A stretch of DNA of 41,349 bases from the NCBI GenBank assembly GCA_017555745.1, contig JAFZFU010000115.1:1-41349 (forward strand), given 5' to 3'. Each line of letters starts with the position of its first letter. Within the stretch, counting starts at the first letter, position 1. The notes beneath the pieces are model-generated. The model was given only the letters and a program-made list of their open reading frames with translations, was not told the DNA's origin and ran no database searches. The DNA comes from Bacteroidales bacterium. Lineage in GTDB: Bacteria > Bacteroidota > Bacteroidia > Bacteroidales > P3. Below are positions 1 through 8,350 of the stretch, piece by piece. The position numbers and the translations under genes are program-made.

Positions 1-190
1 AATAGTGTTTTCCATTTTGTTCGATATACAAAACTGCACTCTTATCATAGCCCCTTACTATGGTTTTGGTTATATTACCTATGGTATCTTTCTCCAAAAG
101 AAGATGTGAAACATTCATATTCTGCCCGTATGTATACCCTATCATACAGAAGAACAACAAAATCATAAAGTACTTTACACTTACTTTCAT
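1..190 (-). CDS. N-terminal part of a secreted protein (cut by window edge)
   Basis: Reading the minus strand from the ATG at 190 gives 63 codons without a stop to the window edge, so only the N-terminus is here. The first 23 residues (MKVSVKYFMILLFFCMIGYT, then YGQ) are a typical Sec signal peptide: a lysine, a hydrophobic core and a cleavage site ending in Gly-Gln. The mature part starts QNMNVSHLLLEKDTIGN. A consensus Bacteroidota promoter lies about 220 bp upstream on the same strand (408-438). The protein is exported; its function cannot be told from this fragment. An overlapping plus-strand frame (60-326) has no features of a real gene and was rejected in favour of this one. Confidence 0.7.
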   Translation of the reverse strand, partial: MKVSVKYFMILLFFCMIGYTYGQNMNVSHLLLEKDTIGNITKTIVRGYDKSAVLYIEQNGKHY

Positions 191-407
191 GTTTATATTT
201 TTAATATTAACAATAATAAAGACAACACTACTGTCTTCGTATAGTTTCCCTTTTCAAAATACAATATTGGGATATTTGGCTGCTATAAATTTGGGCGGTC
301 AATCAAATTCAGCAGCCACAGCTTAGGACGTTTCAAATGAAACAATTCGCTATATTTTAATATCTTACACATATATTTTCGTTTTTAAGATATCCTAAAA
401 GACACTG

Positions 408-438
408 CAAATATACACACTTTTTTCAATAAAACAAA
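408..438 (-). promoter_or_regulatory. Bacteroidota-type promoter for the left-edge gene
   Basis: On the minus strand TTTG (438-435), a 19 bp spacer and TATATTTG (415-408) match the consensus TTTG-N19-TAnnTTTG exactly. Transcription would start near 400 and give a leader of about 210 nt before the ATG at 190. Confidence 0.65.
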
Positions 439-540
439 TATTTTTAAAGTTACATCATCTTTCTTGTCTACTTTTAAATTTAAACACTTTATTTCTTTGT
501 AAGGTCTCAAAACTATCTATACATAGTTGCCAAACAAAAA

Positions 541-588
541 CATGCGGTTTAGGGACCGTAACCATAGGAGTTTTGAGTCGTAAATATA
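541..588. repeat. Intergenic repeat related to the element at 34125-34205
   Basis: The words CATGCGGTTTA, GGGACCGTAACCATAGGAG and TTTTGAGTCGTAAATATAGG occur in the same order and at similar spacing as CATGCGGTTTA, GGTCGTAACTATGGCAG and TTTTGACCTATAAACC in the nested hairpin at 34.1 kb. This copy is more degenerate and no longer folds as neatly. Function unknown. Confidence 0.4.
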
Positions 589-597
589 GGAATTACA

Positions 598-648
598 AAA
601 ATTATACCGTCCCAAGTCTCATCGCGAAGCTTGGGGCGGTATAATTTT
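598..648. terminator. Bidirectional intrinsic terminator after ygiQ
   Basis: A 19 bp inverted repeat (598-616 and 630-648) with one mismatch and a 13 nt loop. The stem carries a G/C-rich core CCGTCCCAAG opposite CTTGGGGCGG, flanked by A-runs and T-runs. Read from the minus strand it follows the ygiQ stop codon and ends in a U-run, so it should terminate ygiQ and could also block transcription from the other side. Confidence 0.75.
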
Positions 649-662
649 GACAGTAGCCATCA

Positions 663-2453
663 CTATCTGTTACCAAACAATTTTGGTATGAAAGCCTTAT
701 TGTTCGATTTCATCAAAATATTCTTTATCACAGATTTATTTTCAGGCTTATACCAAAAGAACATTATGTTTTGTTCTTTTTTCTCGTTTGGATGCCTTGC
801 CACAAACACCTTCTCCATAGTGGCAGGATTGTATCCGGTATAATACATTTCGGTAGCCAGAGTCATTGGCGTTGGGGTGAAATCCTGTATTTGCTCCAAT
901 CGGTATCCCATTTCTTTCATCTTTACGGCCAATTCGGCCATATCTGACAGCGTACACGATGGATGCGAAGATATAAAATATGGTATAAGTTGTTGATTCA
1001 TTTTGGCTTCGCGGCATATGGCGTCGAAGTCCTTTTTAATCTGTACAAACATTGTAAACGAAGGTTTACGCATAGTTTTAAGCACCTTTTCCGAAGTGTG
1101 TTCGGGTGCCACTTTCAGTCTTCCCGACACATGCTTTGTTACCACTCTGCGGAAATACTCTCGTCCGCCATTGCTCTGAGTAAAAAGGTCGTAGCGTATT
1201 CCACTACCGATATATGCATGCTTTATATAAGGCAATTCGTTTACCTTTTTATATAATTCTATCAACGGATGATGATTCGAGTCGAGGTTTTTGCAGTGGT
1301 TTGGATGTATACACGAGTAGCGAGTACACTTGCTGCAAAGGTCTTGGTTGCGTCCTTTCATGCCATACATATTTGCCGAAGGGCCACCGAGGTCGGTAAG
1401 CACACCCCTAAAATCTGGCAACTGCGATATGCGTTCTATCTCATCCAATATCGATTTTGTGCTTCGGCTTACAATCTGTTTACCTTGGTGTGCCGATATA
1501 GTACAAAACGAACAGCCTCCAAAACAGCCACGATGTATGTTTACCGAAAATTTTATCATCTCGTAGGCCGGTATCGGTCCGCGTTTTTTATACTTGGGAT
1601 GAGGCACACGCATATACGGCAACTCAAAGTACGAGTCTAACTCTTGCTGAGTAAAAGGCTCGTGCGGCGGGTTTACCACCACATATTTCTTACCAACGGG
1701 TTGTACCAGTCTATCGGCCTTTATCTTATTGCTTTCAAGTTCTATAATATGGAAGTTTTCGGCTTGGGTACGTTTGTCGGCCATACACTTTTCGTGCGAG
1801 CTGAGCATAGTGGTGTCCCACTCGGAATCGGGCACCTCCGATGTAAGGTAGGCTATTTGGGGCAAACGTTGTATTTCCTGCTTTGGGGCATTGGTTTGTA
1901 TCAGTTTGGCAATGTCTACTATGGTGCGTTCGCCCATACCATACACCAATATATCGGCAGGTATTTCGGACACTATGGATGGCTTGAGGCAGTTGTCCCA
2001 ATAGTCGTAATGCGAAAACCTACGCATCGAAGCCTCTATACCACCTATTACTACGGGTACATCGGGATATATTTGTTTAAGAATCTTGGCATATACGTAT
2101 GCTGCCCTATCGGGTCGGAAGCCGGCTTCGCCGCCCGGAGTGTAAGCATCGTTGGACCTCAAGCGTTTGGCAGCGGTATAATGGTTTACCATGCTATCCA
2201 TACATCCCGAAGTGATACCGAAGAACAAACGCGGTTTGCCCAACTTCTTAAAATCGCGCAAATCGTCGCGCCAATTGGGCTGAGGAAGTATAGCCACTCT
2301 GTAACCGGCACTTTCCAAAACTCGACCGATAACCGCATGTCCAAAACTCGGATGGTCAACATAAGCATCACCCGACACTATTATTATATCCACATAATCC
2401 CAGCCACGCTCTTGCATCTCTTTGGCTGTTATTGGTAAAAACGATGTATCCAT
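663..2453 (-). CDS. ygiQ: YgiQ family radical SAM protein (UPF0313)
   Basis: A radical SAM protein of the YgiQ/UPF0313 family, about 596 residues. Visible family marks are the N-terminal motif SGDAYVDHPSFGHAVIGR, a cobalamin-binding-like Rossmann region with GGIEASMRRFSHYDYW, and the radical SAM CxxxCxxC cluster in HRGCFGGCSFC (about residues 310-317). A second cysteine group, LCSKCTRYSCIHPNHC, follows the SAM core and is also typical. The physiological substrate of YgiQ is not established. The reading frame stays open upstream to a TTG at 2474, but the ATG at 2453 starts at the residues (MDTSFLPIT) where family members normally begin, so I chose it. The gene lies just downstream of the terminator of the next gene and ends before a strong hairpin. 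Confidence 0.93.
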   Translation of the reverse strand: MDTSFLPITAKEMQERGWDYVDIIIVSGDAYVDHPSFGHAVIGRVLESAGYRVAILPQPNWRDDLRDFKKLGKPRLFFGITSGCMDSMVNHYTAAKRLRSNDAYTPGGEAGFRPDRAAYVYAKILKQIYPDVPVVIGGIEASMRRFSHYDYWDNCLKPSIVSEIPADILVYGMGERTIVDIAKLIQTNAPKQEIQRLPQIAYLTSEVPDSEWDTTMLSSHEKCMADKRTQAENFHIIELESNKIKADRLVQPVGKKYVVVNPPHEPFTQQELDSYFELPYMRVPHPKYKKRGPIPAYEMIKFSVNIHRGCFGGCSFCTISAHQGKQIVSRSTKSILDEIERISQLPDFRGVLTDLGGPSANMYGMKGRNQDLCSKCTRYSCIHPNHCKNLDSNHHPLIELYKKVNELPYIKHAYIGSGIRYDLFTQSNGGREYFRRVVTKHVSGRLKVAPEHTSEKVLKTMRKPSFTMFVQIKKDFDAICREAKMNQQLIPYFISSHPSCTLSDMAELAVKMKEMGYRLEQIQDFTPTPMTLATEMYYTGYNPATMEKVFVARHPNEKKEQNIMFFWYKPENKSVIKNILMKSNNKAFIPKLFGNR

Positions 2454-2492
2454 TATAATATGTATTTGCGACAAGAAAAGTTTTGCAACGAA

Positions 2493-2524
2493 AAAAGCAT
2501 GTCATCAAAACTCGACATGCTTTT
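2493..2524 (-). terminator. Intrinsic terminator of the PepSY-like gene
   Basis: AAAAGCATGTC (2493-2503) and GACATGCTTTT (2514-2524) form a perfect 11 bp stem with a 10 nt loop, followed by a T-run on the minus strand. It lies 25 bp after the stop codon of the gene ending at 2550. Confidence 0.85.
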
Positions 2525-2549
2525 CGTTTTCAGTATCAAATTAAATCAC

Positions 2550-3605
2550 TTATTGTATATCTCTTTCGTCTAATGGCTCGGCAAGCAATCCTGTAAAGTT
2601 TCCGTTGTTATCAAAAGTCATACGAGTGTATTTAAGATTCTTTTGACCTTTTGTTTTTACCGAAACCACCACATAGAAATATGATTTTGGACGTTTGCCT
2701 GTTTCCGGATCTCTGTATTTGGAATCGAAATCGTAGCGTACCATCTTTTCTACTTTATATTTCTCTTCCTTGAACTTTTCTGCCAAGTATTTCAATATCG
2801 GACGCGAATAACGTTCTTTCTTCATTACGGTTCCGGTTTTGATAAGTTTATTATCGCCACCATATACGGCTTCAAACTCGGCTTTTGCTTTGTTGGAGAA
2901 GTAAGCCACACCGCCTTCATCGCGTGCTATCCAGAACGGTCCTTTGGCTACTCTGGTTTTTGGATTTCTCTTTTCAAAGTCATTTACCATAGCTTTCGAA
3001 GGAGTATATCTTTCCACATCGGGGCTGTCTATATCCATATTGCCGCTACGTCTTTTTCCACCTTTTTTAGCAGGTTGTTCGGGACGTTCTTTTTCGCCGG
3101 CTTCATCGGCTTCGGGTTTAGTACGAGCTATAAAGTCGCGTTTTACAACTTCGGGATCGGGAGCATTGTTTTTCAACAATTTTCCTCTTGTATCAAATAC
3201 CAATTCATAATCGTTCGAACCCAAACCCTTCATGGCTATCACCAAACGATAATAGTTATCGCCACTCATTTCTTCTACATATTCCGATGTTTTAATACGA
3301 TATCCGGGATAGTTGTTGTCGAAATAAGTATTCACCAATGTAGGCATTTCGGCCACCGTTACAGGAAATGAACTATATTGCCAATCGCCTGCATCGGTAA
3401 AGAAGGACTTACCATGTTGGCCGTCAACAATCAACTCGGCTACATATTGACCGGGATTTTGAAACCAACTTTTTACTTTGTAAGAAGTATAAGTATTCTC
3501 CAACGCCAACAAAACTGCCTTAGGCACTTCCGATTCTTTTATCTTTGTTTGAGCTGTGGCTAAAACACATATACTCATTAATGCAATAAAAACTACTCTT
3601 TTCAT
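2550..3605 (-). CDS. Secreted protein with two PepSY-like (DUF2874-type) regions
   Basis: A 351-residue exported protein. Residues 1-19 (MKRVVFIALMSICVLATAQ) form a signal peptide. Residues 20-150 have the look of the Bacteroidota PepSY-like fold (PF11396 type): 'VPKAVLLALENTY', a WFQNPGQYVAEL strand, an aromatic DWQY turn and a FDTRGKLL strand. A basic, low-complexity linker (KKGGKRRSGN) follows. The C-terminal half repeats a similar alternation of helix and strands and ends with TFDNNGNFTGLL. Such proteins are periplasmic and of unknown function, possibly inhibitors or sensors. It lies 58 bp downstream of purA and may be read from purA or from its own weak promoter; a strong terminator follows it. 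Confidence 0.75.
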   Translation of the reverse strand: MKRVVFIALMSICVLATAQTKIKESEVPKAVLLALENTYTSYKVKSWFQNPGQYVAELIVDGQHGKSFFTDAGDWQYSSFPVTVAEMPTLVNTYFDNNYPGYRIKTSEYVEEMSGDNYYRLVIAMKGLGSNDYELVFDTRGKLLKNNAPDPEVVKRDFIARTKPEADEAGEKERPEQPAKKGGKRRSGNMDIDSPDVERYTPSKAMVNDFEKRNPKTRVAKGPFWIARDEGGVAYFSNKAKAEFEAVYGGDNKLIKTGTVMKKERYSRPILKYLAEKFKEEKYKVEKMVRYDFDSKYRDPETGKRPKSYFYVVVSVKTKGQKNLKYTRMTFDNNGNFTGLLAEPLDERDIQ

Positions 3606-3663
3606 CTATTTCAACTTTGAATGTTATTTTGGTTATATAACGAACAAGTAAAGATATTATTGT

Positions 3664-4956
3664 TTACTTAAATAAAACATCTTTTCTGTCGGGGCTTATC
3701 GATATTGCTTTTACCGGTACGCCTATCAAGTTTTCCAACTCTTTCAAATACGATTGTAAGCGTTCGGGCAACTTGTCGAACGATGGTGTTCCGCCAAGGT
3801 CGCAATTCCAACCTTTATACATTTCGTATTGAGGCTCTATTTGCACCGAATTAAATTCGAAAGGTATTTCGTTGGTCAACTTACCGTCAATCTTATAATT
3901 GCAACATACCTTAACTTCTTCGAAACTGTTCAACACATCAATCTTAGTTACAAACAAATCTGTAACACCGTTTAACATACAAGCATATCTCAAAGCAGGA
4001 ATATCAATCCAACCGCAACGACGAGGACGACCTGTAGTAGATCCGAATTCGTTGCCACGTCCGCGTAGTTCTTCTCCATCATTATCGAACAATTCGGTAG
4101 GGAACGGACCGGCACCCACACGTGTACAATAAGCCTTTGTGATACCCATCACACGACCTATCTTTGATGGTGCTATACCCAAACCCGAACATACGCCGGC
4201 AGTAACGGTATTCGACGAAGTAACAAAAGGATAAGAACCGAAATCGATATCCAACATCGATCCTTGAGCACCTTCGGCCAATACCTTCATTCCTTTGTTC
4301 AAACAATCGTTTAAGAAATATTCGCTATTGATAAGATTAAATTGTTTCAATGTTTCCAACGATTCGAACCATTTTGCTTCGTATTCGGCCAATGTCATAT
4401 CTTCGATTCTGAAGTTATCGACATCAAAATTCAAAGTACGAGCCAATTGTGTATGTTGAAACTTTTGCAATTCGTATTTTTCTTTAAAATCGAATTCCAA
4501 TATATCACCCACTCTCAATCCCGAACGAGCTATTTTGTCGGTATAAGCAGGTCCTATACCTTTCAATGTTGATCCTATTTTTGCACTACCCTTTGCATGT
4601 TCGTTGGCAGCATCAAGCATACGATGTGATGGAAGTATAAGATGAGCCTTTTTCGAAATATACAAATTCTGAGTGGCATCAACATCTCTGTTTTTTAGAT
4701 GTTCTATTTCTTTTGCAAAAATATATGGGTCGATTAAAACGCCATTTCCTATGACATTTTTCTTTTCTTTGTGAAAAATACCCGAAGGTATAATGTGTAA
4801 TACATGTTTTATTCCATTAAACTCGAGTGTATGTCCGGCGTTAGGTCCTCCTTGAAATCGTGCGATAACATCGTACTCGGGAGTTAATACATCCACAATT
4901 TTTCCTTTTCCTTCATCGCCCCATTGCAAACCTAGCAATACATCTACTTTACTCAT
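3664..4956 (-). CDS. purA: Adenylosuccinate synthetase
   Basis: Joins IMP and aspartate with GTP hydrolysis to make adenylosuccinate, the first committed step from IMP to AMP, in the cytosol. All key motifs are present in 430 residues: GLQWGDEGKGKIVD at the N-terminus (P-loop-like, catalytic Asp), GPNAGHT with the catalytic His, the IMP-binding loop KGIGPAYTDK, EGAQGSMLDIDFGSYPFVTSS, and the aspartate loop GSTTGRPRRCGW. Length is normal for the family. The start MSKVDVLLGLQWGDEG agrees with homologues. The 200 bp upstream are A/T rich with no clear consensus promoter. Confidence 0.98.
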   Translation of the reverse strand: MSKVDVLLGLQWGDEGKGKIVDVLTPEYDVIARFQGGPNAGHTLEFNGIKHVLHIIPSGIFHKEKKNVIGNGVLIDPYIFAKEIEHLKNRDVDATQNLYISKKAHLILPSHRMLDAANEHAKGSAKIGSTLKGIGPAYTDKIARSGLRVGDILEFDFKEKYELQKFQHTQLARTLNFDVDNFRIEDMTLAEYEAKWFESLETLKQFNLINSEYFLNDCLNKGMKVLAEGAQGSMLDIDFGSYPFVTSSNTVTAGVCSGLGIAPSKIGRVMGITKAYCTRVGAGPFPTELFDNDGEELRGRGNEFGSTTGRPRRCGWIDIPALRYACMLNGVTDLFVTKIDVLNSFEEVKVCCNYKIDGKLTNEIPFEFNSVQIEPQYEMYKGWNCDLGGTPSFDKLPERLQSYLKELENLIGVPVKAISISPDRKDVLFK

Positions 4957-5156
4957 ATATTTTCTATATTTATTTTTGTTTGTAATATTCTAAGTATGAA
5001 TTGTATAATACAGTGTTCTAGCGTATATTTTATCGTTCAAATCTTTTGCGAAATTAATAATTTTTATTGGAAGTTTTCTACTTTTTGTTCCAAAAGTTAC
5101 TAAAAACTTTTTACCAACACTTATAGATTATTAATTATCACATTGTTATAATTTAA

Positions 5157-5768
5157 TTATTTATCGCGTTCGGCTTTAAACCATTCTATAAAGTCCGGGA
5201 AATCGGTAAGAGGTCTGAAACCTTCTTTTGCCGGATTGGCAGGCACAGGTATTGCCTCTAAATATCCCAACAATGTAGCACAATCAAACTCTCCTATCAT
5301 CGCTTCCAATGTAACATAAACACCTACCAAGAAATCTTCGTCGTCAGTCACAACACCATCCACTGCTACTCTGATACCCAATATATCCGGTTCTTCTTCG
5401 TTTTCCAATTGTTGGAAATACATTTTTTTGGTTTCGTAAGAGAATTTTCCAAAATACACTTTCAAATCATTGCCATTAGGTTGCTTGAATGGGATAAATT
5501 CCCACCAATCCAAATCGGGAGCATTTTCGACCAATTCCACTACATGACGAAATAGTTCTACATCTCCGTCGGCGCTTATAACCAATTGTCGACCATTCTT
5601 TGTTTGGTCGCCAATTTCGAATGTCAAGCCTTGACAATATTCATCCAACGCTGCTTGCAATTCATCAAACAATTTTCTTTTTTCTTCGGCAGTGTATTCC
5701 GAAAGCATTGTAAGTCTTTCGTTGTTAGCCTCAAACCATTCCCAAAATTTGTTTATTTTTTCTTCCAT
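5157..5768 (-). CDS. Conserved acidic protein of unknown function
   Basis: A 203-residue, strongly acidic soluble protein without signal peptide or membrane segment. The layout 'FWEWFEANNERL', then 'GLTFEIG', then 'QLVISADGDVELFRHVVELVENAPDLDWWEFIPFK' is one I have seen in uncharacterised Bacteroidota proteins, but I cannot name a function. The start lies 21 bp after the stop of murB on the same strand, so the two are probably co-transcribed. The only downstream structure seen is a weak A/T-rich inverted repeat (5092-5111), so a clear terminator is missing. Confidence 0.75.
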   Translation of the reverse strand: MEEKINKFWEWFEANNERLTMLSEYTAEEKRKLFDELQAALDEYCQGLTFEIGDQTKNGRQLVISADGDVELFRHVVELVENAPDLDWWEFIPFKQPNGNDLKVYFGKFSYETKKMYFQQLENEEEPDILGIRVAVDGVVTDDEDFLVGVYVTLEAMIGEFDCATLLGYLEAIPVPANPAKEGFRPLTDFPDFIEWFKAERDK

Positions 5769-5789
5769 ATATATGTTATTGTATTATTT

Positions 5790-6857
5790 TCAATTTATTA
5801 TTATTGCTTCTTTTTCGAGTCTTACACCAAAGCGGCTTTCCACATCGGCTTCTATCGCGTTGGCCAACGCCACTACCTCGGCACCCGTACAGCCTCCGTT
5901 GTTGAAGAGCACCAATGCTTGCTTGGGATATACTCCGGCATTGCCAAGTGTGCGACCTTTCCAACCGCATTTTTCGATAAGCCAACCTGCAGCCAACTTG
6001 TATTTATCGCCGGCCGGATACGATACCACATCGGGATAGTTTTGCTGTATCTCTTCTAATTGAGAGTGTGTTACTATAGGATTTTTAAAAAAGCTTCCGG
6101 CACTGCCCACATCTTTTGGGTTTGGTAGTTTTTCGCCGCGTATTTCGGCTATACATTCGGCTATATGCAATGGTGTAGGTGTGGCTATACCTTTTTCGGA
6201 CAATACTTTTGACAATGCGCTATAGTTGGTTTTGGCATTGGCAGTCTTCGAAAGCATAAAGCACACCGAAACAACAATATACTTATTTTTAAGTTCATTC
6301 TTAAAAATACTGTCGCGGTAGCCGAACTTACATTCTTTGTTTGTAAATATTTTCTTGTCTCCAGTTGCTATCTCGTAGGCTGCCACGTATGCTATCACAT
6401 CTTTGGCTTCAACACCATAGGCTCCCACGTTTTGCACCGGTGCTGCCCCCACACTGCCGGGTATTTCCACAAGGTTTTCCAATCCATAATATCCCTTACG
6501 AGTCATGGCCCAGGCAAAGTCGCTCCATACCTCGCCGGCAGCAACCTCCACAAGCACTTTATCTTCGCTCAAAGCGGAACAATCATAACCGTTGAAATCA
6601 TTGGCACAAGGTGTGTTACATTCCCTTTCGGTTATCACACCTTTGTTGGCGGGATGCACTATCACTCCGTTATAATCATTGGCAAACACCATATTGCTTC
6701 CACCTCCCAATACCAAGAAAGGATTATTGTGCAACAAACCGCTTTCGAGCAATTGTTGCAAGCCTTTTTCGGTATCGTACTCCACAAACATAGACGCTTT
6801 CGCATCTATTCCGAAAGTATTGTAAGCCTTTAACGAGATATTTTCTTTAATATCCAT
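5790..6857 (-). CDS. murB: UDP-N-acetylmuramate dehydrogenase
   Basis: FAD enzyme that uses NADPH to reduce UDP-GlcNAc-enolpyruvate to UDP-MurNAc in peptidoglycan synthesis. The 355-residue product has NTFGIDAKA at the N-terminus, the FAD-binding LGGGSNMVF, VEIPGSVGAAPVQNVGAYGVE, FGYRDSIFK, the catalytic-serine block GSAGSFFKNP, KLAAGWLIEKCGWKG and the C-terminal catalytic-Glu block RLEKEAIII, all of E. coli-like type I. The frame is open upstream to 6995, but the ATG at 6857 (MDIKENISLKAYNTFGI) is preferred because it matches homologues and a consensus promoter (6906-6936) lies inside the longer version. Confidence 0.96.
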   Translation of the reverse strand: MDIKENISLKAYNTFGIDAKASMFVEYDTEKGLQQLLESGLLHNNPFLVLGGGSNMVFANDYNGVIVHPANKGVITERECNTPCANDFNGYDCSALSEDKVLVEVAAGEVWSDFAWAMTRKGYYGLENLVEIPGSVGAAPVQNVGAYGVEAKDVIAYVAAYEIATGDKKIFTNKECKFGYRDSIFKNELKNKYIVVSVCFMLSKTANAKTNYSALSKVLSEKGIATPTPLHIAECIAEIRGEKLPNPKDVGSAGSFFKNPIVTHSQLEEIQQNYPDVVSYPAGDKYKLAAGWLIEKCGWKGRTLGNAGVYPKQALVLFNNGGCTGAEVVALANAIEADVESRFGVRLEKEAIIIN

Positions 6858-6905
6858 ATAATTATCAAACGTTTGCGTATTTATATTCTTTATTGATAGC
6901 AAGTA

Positions 6906-6936
6906 CAAAGGTACACAATAATTTTTGTTTTGACAA
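6906..6936 (-). promoter_or_regulatory. Promoter of murB
   Basis: On the minus strand TTG (6936-6934), a 20 bp spacer and TACCTTTG (6913-6906) fit the Bacteroidota pattern TTTG/TTG-N19-21-TAnnTTTG. Transcription would start about 45 bp before the ATG at 6857, which supports that start. Confidence 0.65.
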
Positions 6937-7059
6937 TAGTCGGCGGCTTTTTTTTCGCACAAAGCTATCGGCATAACCTTGCGCAGTGCAACCAAAAGCG
7001 ATATTTCGCCTCAGTTTCAATGTCTCAAAAGGCTTCGTTTACCCATTGCGGGGCTGCCT

Positions 7060-7275
7060 GATTTTGCATCACGAGGAAAATTTTACAACCTCGCGAGGCA
7101 GCACAAAAATCATCGGGAGGAAATTTTCACTACCTCGCGAGGAAAAATAAACCGAGAATTTATGTGGCAAAAAACACGCTATACCACCTCCTATTTTATG
7201 GTATAACGTCAATCGAATGATGATAGGGTTTCGCAGCGCTGACAGTATACTGCGAAAAACAGGCTACCCTACCGC
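7060..7275. repeat. Intergenic inverted-repeat cluster upstream of porD
   Basis: Two copies of the palindrome CCTCGCGAGG occur (near 7089 and 7132), with CATCACGAGGAAAA near 7070. Further down, TTTCGCAG and CTGCGAAA (about 7229-7257) form an 8 bp inverted repeat around GCTGACAGTATA, and TAGGGT and ACCCTA flank it. The same words (CACGAGGAAAA, CCTCGCGA, TGAC-GTATAC) recur in the space upstream of porT (15397-15600). Confidence 0.55.
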
Positions 7276-7346
7276 CGGTTTTTACACATAAATATCGCCC
7301 GAAAATAAAGTTGGCAGTTAGTCAAATAAAAATCTATTTTTGCCGT

Positions 7347-7380
7347 TTTGTTGAATATTGAAAAAAAAATCGTACATTTG
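7347..7380 (+). promoter_or_regulatory. Promoter of the porD-aminotransferase pair
   Basis: TACATTTG at 7373-7380 is a consensus -7 element. TTTG at 7347-7350 or the next TTG at 7351-7353 lies 19-22 bp upstream. The start codon of the next gene is 36 bp downstream. Confidence 0.65.
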
Positions 7381-7415
7381 CACTGCAAATTAAACATATT
7401 ATTGAACAAGTTTTT

Positions 7416-8321
7416 ATGCTATATATAAAAAAGATACTTATAGTTATATTATTGTCGATGATAGCATTAGGAGTTTCGGCTCAGGAGTTTCGTTGCAGCG
7501 TTAGCATCAATTCGCAGCAGATACAAACTACCGAAAAACAAATTTTCGAGACCATGAAACAGACTATCGAAGATTTTGTAAACAACCGAAAATGGACTAC
7601 GCTGACATTCGAAGCGCACGAAAAGATGGACTGCAACATAGGTCTTATACTTAGCGAACGCGCATCGCTTACCGAATTTAAAGGGCAGCTAAGCATACAG
7701 ATACGCCGACCGGTGTATAATTCGAACTACACCACCGGACTTTTCAACTATATCGAATCTGACTTCCAATTCTCGTTCAACGAAAGTCAGCCATTAGAAT
7801 TTGACATTAACTCGTTTACTTCCAACCTTTCGTCGGCAATATCGTATTATCTATATATGTTTTTGGGCATTACCTTCGACTCTTATGCCCTTATGGGTGG
7901 CGAAAACTTTTACGAAGTGGCACGCACCATAGCCCAAACCGCCGAAAAGTCGGGCTACAGAGGCTGGCGCGGCACCGATGGGCAAAAAGCCAGATATTGG
8001 TTTATGGAAAACTACACAAACGCTACATATCAAGAACTTAGAAAAGCCAACTACTATTACCACCGCTTGGGATTGGATATGATGACCAAAGACCAAGACG
8101 AGGCACGCCGAAACATCATGGAAGCCTTGCGAAGCATACAAAAGGTGCATAAAATACGCACCAACCTATTGGCAGTACAGATATTTATGGACGTAAAAAT
8201 ACCCGAAATATCCAATATTTTTACTCCTGCCACCGATGCAGAAAAGAAAGAAATATACAACATAGTGAAAGAAATAAGTCCTATAAACCTAAACAAGATA
8301 AAAGGCTTTGACGGACGATAA
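7416..8321 (+). CDS. porD: PorD-like protein, DUF4835 family (type IX secretion)
   Basis: A 301-residue exported protein of the DUF4835 family, to which PorD of Porphyromonas gingivalis belongs; that family is tied to the type IX secretion system. Residues 1-23 form a signal peptide (MLYIKKILIVILLSMIALGV, then SAQ). Family marks include the mature start EFRCSVSINSQQIQ, NRKWTTLTFEAHEKMDCNI, QIRRPVYNSNYTT, YYLYMFLGITFDSYA and the C-terminal KIPEISNIFTPATDAEKKEIY. The exact molecular role is not known to me. A promoter lies directly upstream and the aminotransferase begins 29 bp after the stop, so the two are probably one transcript. It fits with PorT and a T9SS cargo elsewhere in the window. 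Confidence 0.85.
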   Translation: MLYIKKILIVILLSMIALGVSAQEFRCSVSINSQQIQTTEKQIFETMKQTIEDFVNNRKWTTLTFEAHEKMDCNIGLILSERASLTEFKGQLSIQIRRPVYNSNYTTGLFNYIESDFQFSFNESQPLEFDINSFTSNLSSAISYYLYMFLGITFDSYALMGGENFYEVARTIAQTAEKSGYRGWRGTDGQKARYWFMENYTNATYQELRKANYYYHRLGLDMMTKDQDEARRNIMEALRSIQKVHKIRTNLLAVQIFMDVKIPEISNIFTPATDAEKKEIYNIVKEISPINLNKIKGFDGR

Positions 8322-8350
8322 CATATAAAACAAATAAAATACATAATATA

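Noticed and set aside
60..326. Plus-strand frame of 88 codons
   Set aside because: Overlaps the minus-strand signal peptide gene at 1-190 and a consensus promoter points the other way; no domain or plausible composition.
1644..2438. 264-codon plus-strand frame
   Set aside because: Antisense to the well-conserved ygiQ gene; sequence rich in His/Tyr typical for shadow frames.
6858..6995. N-terminal extension of murB
   Set aside because: No homology seen, and the murB promoter lies within it.
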